From positions 1-12,035 of the forward strand of contig PJAB01001818.1 in NCBI GenBank assembly GCA_002887195.1: DNA of 12,035 bases, read 5' to 3'. The translations under genes and the position numbers were made by a program. This DNA is from Chrysochromulina parva. Taxonomy: Eukaryota > Haptophyta > Prymnesiales > Chrysochromulinaceae. Position 1 is the first letter of the stretch. Every line of letters begins with the position of its first letter. This document shows, piece by piece, positions 6,766 through 12,035 of the stretch. The notes beneath the pieces were generated by a model. That model saw only the letters and a program-made list of their open reading frames with translations, made no database searches and was not told the origin of the DNA.

Positions 6766-8716
6766 TCACACGTGGCAGCCCATGGCGCGGTAAAAGGTAA
6801 GCACATCCGGGTGGGCTTTGACGACACTCTGTGTGATGCTACCGCCACGCACCCACAGCCCCGCAAGGCTCGTCACGCGGGAGAGAGCCACGTACCTTGA
6901 GGGGGGAAGGTGAGGGGGGTGAACGGAAGGGAGGAGAGCACGGGGTGCTGAGGAGAGGAGTGGAGGAAGAATGCTACATACACTTGGCCGTAGTCGAAGG
7001 CATCGTGCAGCATCAGCTCTGCGCGTGAGAGCGACATCCCTTGAGATTTGTGCACCGTGAGCGCCCAGGCGAGCTTGAGCGGCAGTTGGATGCGCACGAG
7101 CGCGCCACCCATGCCGCCTTGGAAAGTGGAGGTCGGTACGACGAGCAGCTCGATGCCATTGTCGAAGCGCACTAGAGGGACGGTGTATTCACCTGGCGGC
7201 ACGCCGTAACCGTCGCAGTAATGCCCGCCGACGAATTGCTGGACGATGCCGCGGCTGCCGTTGACGAGGCCCTTTTCGGGCATGTTTCTCGTGAGGAGGA
7301 CCTGGGCGCCCAGCTTGAGCTGCAGCTGGCCGACGGCTTTCTTCTCGATGAGCTCGAGAAGCCTCTGCTGGCTCTCTGCCTCGGGCGCCCCGCGGAAGGT
7401 GTCTTGGGCCGGAAAGACGAGCGCCACGCCGGGGAGCGCGGCGAGGTGAGTGGTGTTCTCCTCGTCGACGTTTGCATTCTTGCAGTAGAGTTTCGTCGGC
7501 ATGATGCCGTCTTGCGGCGGCGGCTTGAGCTGCACGTGGCACGCGGCGAGCGCGGCCGTCGTCGCGGCCGCGCACAGACCGAGACGAATCGGCCCAAGCA
7601 GGTCGATGAACTGCACGTCACTCTGCTGACGGACGATCGTACGCAGCTCGACGGTTGTGATGGCGGCGGCACGCCATGCGGCCGACTGGAAGGCGAATCC
7701 GTGGCCGTAATTTCCGAGTGAGACGGGGGGCAGCCTGTCCACAGAAGAGCGAGCCGCCGCTGGTCAGAGAGCAGGTGGCGTGGGCATGCGATGCGCACAT
7801 GGGCGGCTCGTGGGCAAGGAACGCCGAGAACGCGGGGCCGAAAGTGGGGCCGAGCGCGCGGTGCCAAGAGCCCGGGCCGAGAGCGCGGGCTCATCGGTTC
7901 GAGGCGCAGCAGCCCCCACTGGAAGAAGTCGCCGCAGAGGATCAGCTGCAACCCACCGAATGGCCGGTGTGTGCCGTCGGGACACACAGCGCGACCTATC
8001 GCGTCGAGCGCGTCAAAGAGGTGGGAGTCCAGCATGCTCACCTCATCGATGAGCAGGGCATGCGCGCGACTCCAGCGCTGGCACGCCGTCGCATTCGAGG
8101 TGACTTTGTCAACGAGTTTGGAGATGGTTCCCTTGCCGAGGCCGAAGCCCGCCCATGAGTGGATCGTGACGCCTTGCACGTGTGACGCAGCTATGCCAGT
8201 CGGGGCCGTCACAGCAACGCCGCCCGGATGCCGGGCTTCGAGCTGCTGTATGATGTACCGTAACAGAAAGGACTTACCGGTGCCTGCCGCGCCGGTGAGA
8301 AAGCAGTTCTCGCCACCGAGGACGCGATCCGCCGCCAAGCGTTGCTCATCGTTCAGGGCAGTCCGCGGGATGGTGACCGAGGGCGGCGCTGGTAGCGGGT
8401 TCGTCGGAGGTTGGGCGCTCGCACCCCCAAACGCGGCGGGGAGCTTGCGCTTCACGCTGATGGATCGCATCTCGGGCACGGCACCCATGCTTGACCCCGA
8501 TGCGGGTGCGGGCGTCGCGCAGACGATGCGAATGATCTCGTCGCCGAATTTCTGTATCTTCGCTGGTCCGAAGCCTGGCACATTGCGCAAGTCGCCGAGA
8601 GACTGCGGCCTGGCGGCGACGAGGGCATCAAGCTCCTTGTTCGAGAACACGCAGTAGGCTGGCTGGCCTAGCTCCGAAGCAGTCTTGGTGCGAAAGGCAC
8701 GGAGCAGGGCCTCCAT
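6766..8716 (-). CDS. PIF1: PIF1-family DNA helicase with N-terminal HRDC domain (3 exons)
   Basis: Superfamily 1B 5'-3' DNA helicase; exons 8716-7920, 7734-6982 and 6895-6766 join in frame to 559 residues ending in TGA. Residues 1-66 are an HRDC domain (GFGPAKIQKFG at 48-58). Helicase motifs: Walker A GAAGTGKS 142-149, Ia APTGIAA 171-177, Walker B IDEVSM 223-228, III CGDFFQLPPV 261-270 (spans intron 1), IV-like ELRTIVRQ 295-302, V LVNGSRGIV 422-430, VHKSQGMSL 493-501, and VI YGQVYVALSRVTS 514-526 with the arginine finger Arg523 (spans intron 2). All catalytic residues are present, so an active enzyme is expected. PIF1 helicases unwind G-quadruplexes and act in telomere, replication-fork or organelle DNA maintenance; which applies is unknown. 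The start is the first ATG; an in-frame TAG at 8777-8779 lies upstream, though CAG at 8723-8725 could accept an upstream exon. Confidence 0.92.
6896..6981 (-). other. Helicase intron 2 (GT-AG, 86 nt)
   Basis: Donor AAGT|GTATGT at 6982/6981 and acceptor CCTCAAG|GTAC at 6896/6895. Splicing yields the invariant motif VI (GQVYVALSRV) and a 43-codon terminal exon; without it the frame reads Pro/Leu-rich nonsense and stops at 6873. The intron is strongly pyrimidine-rich on the coding strand. Phase 2. Confidence 0.9.
7735..7919 (-). other. Helicase intron 1 (GT-AG, 185 nt)
   Basis: Donor CA|GTGGGG at 7920/7919 and acceptor GACAG|GC at 7735/7734. Removal rebuilds codon CAG and restores motif III as GDFF-Q-LPPVS; unspliced, the frame continues into unrelated residues. 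Phase 2. The intron has no stop in its entry frame, so read-through gives a long misleading frame. Confidence 0.9.
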
Positions 8717-8910
8717 TGAAACCTGGTACGACCCGTGGAGACGAACATTGGAGGGAAAGAGGAGCACGCTTGCTTTCTATACTGCGATGCAGCGTACCGG
8801 TAACGCGTCTTATCGGCGGCTTGAGCGGTCGATGATTTTCAACTTCGAAGCTTGTGGGCGGTCACATCGTGCGTGGCGACCAGGAGTGCCATGGAGTGCA
8901 AGCGTGTAGG

Positions 8911-8926
8911 GTGTCATCATTGACAC
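8911..8926. promoter_or_regulatory. Palindrome GTGTCA-TCAT-TGACAC
   Basis: A perfect 6-bp inverted repeat around a 4-base spacer, directly next to the TATA-like element at 8928-8933 and about 200 bp upstream of the helicase ATG. TGACA half-sites are bound by several eukaryotic factors (for example TALE homeodomain proteins), but no factor can be assigned from sequence alone. Confidence 0.35.
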
Positions 8927-8927
8927 G

Positions 8928-8933
8928 TTTATA
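8928..8933 (-). promoter_or_regulatory. TATAAA box candidate for the helicase gene
   Basis: The minus strand reads TATAAA about 212 bp before the helicase ATG, in the one AT-rich patch of this intergenic space. The distance would require a long leader or a 5' UTR intron, for which the CAG acceptor at 8723-8725 is a candidate. Confidence 0.3.
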
Positions 8934-9257
8934 CATTGTATGCCACTAAATGCAAAATGGACGTATGGACCTGTCGGCCAGTTGAACGACCGCATGAACG
9001 GTAACAGTCATACAGTCTGAATGCGACCAGGCCTCGAGCACATCACGACATCACAATCACAACTCTTGTCACAACTCTACGACGAAAACAAGGGCACCCG
9101 CCTGCAAAAAAAGTGCACCCGCCCGACTGGGGCGCGCGCGGCGCGGGGACGTTCACACCTTTCGACCTCGAGCGCATGCTGACCTCTGCCATTCTGCCAA
9201 GCCAGAAAGCAACACACCTTTTACATCGATGATTGATCATTGAGGAAGCTACTTTTC

Positions 9258-9419
9258 ATGCGAGAGATGATCAAGTCGGGCGCGGCGCCGCCGCCACCGA
9301 CGAAGAGCCCTTATTCCCCCACGGCGCCTGAAGAGCCTCATTGGGTATGTGAAGAGACTGAGGTCCTGAGCCCTCAGAGATTGCGTAGGGCATTGACGAG
9401 GAGCTCAAGCTCGCGGTAG
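9258..9419 (+). CDS. Very short proline/serine-rich ORF (53 aa), doubtful
   Basis: ATG at 9258 to TAG at 9417-9419. The protein starts MREMIKSG, then has a Pro-rich stretch (APPPPTKSPYSPTAPEEP) and ends with a basic Arg/Ser segment. It lies convergent to the kinase gene, 22 bp from its stop. The composition is protein-like but also typical of chance frames in GC-rich DNA. No homology recognised. Confidence 0.18.
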   Translation: MREMIKSGAAPPPPTKSPYSPTAPEEPHWVCEETEVLSPQRLRRALTRSSSSR

Positions 9420-9441
9420 TCAAAGCCATGCAAGTGACACA

Positions 9442-12035
9442 TCATCCTGTGGAGAGCGCCTCACGCGTCTCGAAGTGAGCGTCAGCGAGCTTGGAGAGGA
9501 TGGTCGAGAGTCCGCCCGTTAGGCCCTTGCCTATGCACAAGTTGGCGCCCGCCTGGAGGTACTCGTATTCGTCCTTGGGCTCGTCGTTCGCCGAGCAGAT
9601 AGCGACCGTGCCACGGAAGCCGCGCCTGCGCAACTCGCAACAAAGCTCGGTGCCTTGTAGCACACCCTCGGTGGCGCACTCATGGTACTGGTCGATGTTC
9701 TGGTCCAGGAGGACGATCATGCGCTCGTCGCCGTGCGCCGCAGAGAGCTCCATCACGCGCGCGAGGCACGTGCGCGCCTCCTCGTACGTCTCGCCCAGGA
9801 TGAGCGACGCCTCCCTGTTGGCCTTCGCCGCCCTGAGGACTGCGTCCGCGTAGATCCGAGGCATGTCGTCGTCGTCCAGCCACACGAAGACCAAGCCCGT
9901 GGGCAGCACGCGCGACTCGGCAGTGGACGCATCGTGCTCGACCAGCACCACGTCGAGCGTGATCGAGAAGGCCACCTCGTGCGCGCCGATAGCTAGGCTT
10001 GTGAGCGCGGGCGGGTCGAAGGCTTGCGCGTCTCGCAGGATGGCGCCTAGACCGAGGTATGTCGAGTCCACAGTGCCCACAGCTATCTTACTGAGCTCGC
10101 GCGAGGGCTTGCACAGCTCCGAGCTATTCACTCTGATTTTTGCACTCTGATCCTTGGACGGAGCGCTGCCCTCGCCAGCACGGATGGCGAGCAAATCAGC
10201 ATTGCCCTTGGACTGCGTAAAGGCGATGAGCTTTGCGTGGTTGACGCCCGGGGCGTTGCGGATGGTGACCGTGAGGCAGGAAGGGCTGCCATCTCTCAGC
10301 ACGGCGCCCAGGTGAACAGTGCCAACCTGGTCGCCGTGCACGAGCGCGTTCTGTGACGCGTTGAACAGGATGTTTGTGAGCAGCGCCTTGTCGGCACGCA
10401 TGCTGCGCGTGTCGGCTGCGTCGATCACAACACGCGACGCGGCGCTCAGCCCGAGGTGCTCGAAGAGCTGCTCCAGGGTGAACTCCTCGCGCACTGGATG
10501 GTACTCGCCGTTGATAATCGACGTTTGCAGCAGTACGCTCTTGCACATGTGGAAACCTGCGATGGACTCGGCAAGGGTGCGCCGCAGCCGCTCGAGCAGC
10601 ACGCTGCGTGTCGCGTCGTCGGTCTCGCTCAGCGTGAACGACGAGAGCTGCTTCAGAGCAAGCTCGCACATGAGGGAGGTGTTGCTCATCACTCTCTTGG
10701 AGGTGTGGTTGATCACGCGGTTGCCTTGGCTCTCGGCCTCGGCCTGCGTTAACGCGTGCGCCTTGACCGATGCCACGAGCTTCGCCATCTCCTCGTCACA
10801 TTCCACCTGCGTCTCGGCGTGCGCCTTGACCGATGCCACGAGCTTCCTCGTCTCCTCGTCACATTCCATCTGCGTCTCGGCGTGCGCCTTGACCGATGCC
10901 ACGAGCTTCCTCGTCTCCTCGTCACATTCCACCTGCGTCTCGGCGTGCGCCTTGACTGATGCCGATAGCTTCACCTTCTCCCCGTCACATGCCGCCTGCG
11001 TCTCGGCGTGCGCTTTGACGGATGCCAAGAGCTTTGCCTTCTCCCCGTCACATGCCGCCTGCGTCACAGCGTGCGCTTTGACGGATGCCGAGAGCTTAGC
11101 CGTCTCCGCGTCACATGCGGCCTGCGTCCCGGCGTGCGCCTTGACGGATGCTGAGAGCTTCGCCGTCTCCGCGTCACATGACGCCTGCGTCTCTGCGTGC
11201 GCCTTGACGGATGCTGAGAGCTTCGCCGTCTCCTCGTCACATTCCGCCTGCGTCCCAGCGTGCGCTTTGACGGATGCCGAGAGCTTCGCCTTCTCCCCGT
11301 CACATTCCGCCTGCGTCCCGGCGTGCGCCTTGACGGATGCTGAGAGCTTCGCCGTCTCCCCGTCACATTCCGCCTGCGTCCCAGCGTGCGCTTTGACGGA
11401 TGCCGAGAGCTTCGCCTTCTCCCCGTCACATGCCGCCTGCGTCACAGCGTGCGCTTTGACGGATGCCGAGAGCTTAGCCGTTTCAGCGTCACATGCGGCC
11501 TGCGTCCCGGCGTGCGCCTTGACGGATGCTGAGAGCTTCGCCTTCTCTCCGTCACATGCCGCCTGCGAAGTTGCAAGTTCTTTGTGTTGATCGTCGCACT
11601 CAGTCTGCATGCTATGAAGCTGCCGACGAAGGCAGCTTGATCCCTTGTGCTCTGGCAGAAGTGAGCCGCACCGCTTCTCGCGATCCAGCGCATCCCGGGA
11701 TCGGAATCGGCTGCGTACTGTCCCGGACACTGACTTGCCCCCTAGGAGCTCGTCTTGCTCGGCGGCGGCAGCATCGCCATCGTCTTGACCTGCGTCAGAA
11801 CACGCCACGTATCGGCAGAGGCGCGTGTGAAACACGGCCGCACCCGACATCATCAGCAGCAGCACGCCAACAAACTGCTTTGCCGGTTCCGCATCCAGGT
11901 AGTACCCTGCGATGACGGCGTGCATGGCGAGGATCGTGCATATCACGCTCAAGTCGAGTGCAGCCCGCTTCGGATTGAGCGGAAGAATCAAGTGCAATGT
12001 GATGCCTAGAGCGATGCTGTTGGCGGCCGTGCCAA
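9442..12035 (-). CDS. Membrane-bound hybrid histidine kinase (5' end beyond window)
   Basis: The frame is open through the right edge, so the true start is outside; no ATG of the beginning is visible. Residue numbers here count from the codon at 11997. At least three hydrophobic segments (before about 10, about 13-33, about 40-60) anchor it in a membrane. An acidic/basic linker leads to 13 repeats of 21 residues (146-418), a likely coiled coil. The kinase core follows: a probable phosphoacceptor His431 in INHTSKR, a dimerisation helix region, an N-box (LLTNILFNASQNALVHG, 539-555) and a G2-like segment (TYLGLGAIL, 646-654); the usual DxGxG box is replaced by NAPGVNH. The C-terminal receiver (about 701-835) keeps the acidic cluster LDDDD (707-711), Asp765 in LLDQN, Ser802 and Lys824. 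It should relay phosphate in a two-component pathway; the signal is unknown. Confidence 0.88.
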   Translation of the reverse strand, partial: GTAANSIALGITLHLILPLNPKRAALDLSVICTILAMHAVIAGYYLDAEPAKQFVGVLLLMMSGAAVFHTRLCRYVACSDAGQDDGDAAAAEQDELLGGKSVSGTVRSRFRSRDALDREKRCGSLLPEHKGSSCLRRQLHSMQTECDDQHKELATSQAACDGEKAKLSASVKAHAGTQAACDAETAKLSASVKAHAVTQAACDGEKAKLSASVKAHAGTQAECDGETAKLSASVKAHAGTQAECDGEKAKLSASVKAHAGTQAECDEETAKLSASVKAHAETQASCDAETAKLSASVKAHAGTQAACDAETAKLSASVKAHAVTQAACDGEKAKLLASVKAHAETQAACDGEKVKLSASVKAHAETQVECDEETRKLVASVKAHAETQMECDEETRKLVASVKAHAETQVECDEEMAKLVASVKAHALTQAEAESQGNRVINHTSKRVMSNTSLMCELALKQLSSFTLSETDDATRSVLLERLRRTLAESIAGFHMCKSVLLQTSIINGEYHPVREEFTLEQLFEHLGLSAASRVVIDAADTRSMRADKALLTNILFNASQNALVHGDQVGTVHLGAVLRDGSPSCLTVTIRNAPGVNHAKLIAFTQSKGNADLLAIRAGEGSAPSKDQSAKIRVNSSELCKPSRELSKIAVGTVDSTYLGLGAILRDAQAFDPPALTSLAIGAHEVAFSITLDVVLVEHDASTAESRVLPTGLVFVWLDDDDMPRIYADAVLRAAKANREASLILGETYEEARTCLARVMELSAAHGDERMIVLLDQNIDQYHECATEGVLQGTELCCELRRRGFRGTVAICSANDEPKDEYEYLQAGANLCIGKGLTGGLSTILSKLADAHFETREALSTG
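10744..11562 (-). repeat. 63-bp in-frame minisatellite, 13 copies
   Basis: Thirteen uninterrupted 63-bp units encode a 21-residue module, typically AACDGEKAKLSASVKAHAGTQ, one residue per column shown here split as AACDGEKAKL and SASVKAHAGTQ. Variable sites are residues 1-2, 5-8, 11 and 19. A degenerate half-unit (TECDDQHKELATSQ) precedes it. All copies keep the reading frame. Twenty-one residues are three heptads, so the array should form a long continuous helix or coiled coil between membrane and kinase core. Confidence 0.95.

Larger units (their letters stand above)
8717..9441. other. Intergenic: helicase 5' side and kinase 3' side
   Basis: Between the helicase start codon and the kinase stop codon. 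It contains an AT-richer patch at 8900-8960 with a TATA-like element and a palindrome, a poly-A run near 9104-9110, and GC-rich DNA after 9120. Two short open frames near 9258-9445 are noted separately. No RNA gene or mobile element was recognised. Confidence 0.55.

Noticed and set aside
7172..7734. Unspliced continuation of helicase exon 1 to a 531-codon product
   Set aside because: After residue 266 it loses all helicase motifs; the GT-AG intron at 7919-7735 restores them.
7891..7910. GGTTCGAG resembling a tRNA T-loop
   Set aside because: It sits in helicase intron 1 and no acceptor stem or D- and anticodon arms can be built around it.
9043..9240. 65-codon minus-strand frame with several cysteines
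   Set aside because: It has no domain, membrane segment or compositional coherence, and lies in the presumed promoter or 3' UTR space.
10744..11562. CRISPR-like array
   Set aside because: The units are contiguous, in frame and without unique spacers, inside a eukaryotic coding sequence.
10319..11590. 423-codon plus-strand frame with its own 21-residue Cys-rich repeats
   Set aside because: It is the antisense reading of the 63-bp minisatellite; 63 is divisible by three, so every frame stays open. No domains flank it.

Overview
The window looks like nuclear DNA of a GC-rich unicellular eukaryote, most likely a flagellated alga. The evidence is GT-AG introns, a radial-spoke-type cyclophilin with IQ motifs, a centrin-binding-type repeat protein and a membrane-anchored hybrid histidine kinase. 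That mix, with dense GC-rich coding and short intergenic spaces, would suit a haptophyte or a similar secondary alga, but no marker here fixes the lineage.

Layout, left to right. (1) Positions 1-3642, minus strand: one uninterrupted reading frame of 1214 codons that runs off the left edge. It encodes a coiled coil, a Ser/Pro/basic segment and then about 29 tryptophan-anchored helical repeats, mostly spaced exactly 33 residues, in the style of Sfi1. It is the largest gene here and is easily missed because its stop codon lies outside the window. (2) 3643-4505: intergenic. (3) 4506-5627, minus: a PPIL6/RSPH12-type cyclophilin with two C-terminal IQ motifs. (4) 5628-5810: a compact divergent promoter region with an octamer direct repeat. 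(5) 5811-6119, plus: a small proline-rich single-pass membrane protein. (6) 6120-6765: intergenic between convergent genes, with a possible frame-disrupted small gene. (7) 6766-8716, minus: a PIF1-family helicase with an N-terminal HRDC domain in three exons; the two introns can be placed to the base. (8) 8717-9441: intergenic, with a TATA-like box and a palindrome. (9) 9442-12035, minus, open at the right edge: a multi-pass membrane hybrid histidine kinase with a 13-copy, 63-bp in-frame minisatellite between membrane region and kinase core, and a C-terminal receiver domain.

Four of the five main genes lie on the minus strand. The Sfi1-like protein and the IQ-bearing cyclophilin both point to EF-hand partners (centrin, calmodulin) and to the basal body or axoneme. 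The helicase and the kinase show no obvious functional link to them. The most unusual items are the very long Sfi1-like array and the kinase linker, whose three-heptad unit places one cysteine and one histidine every 21 residues.
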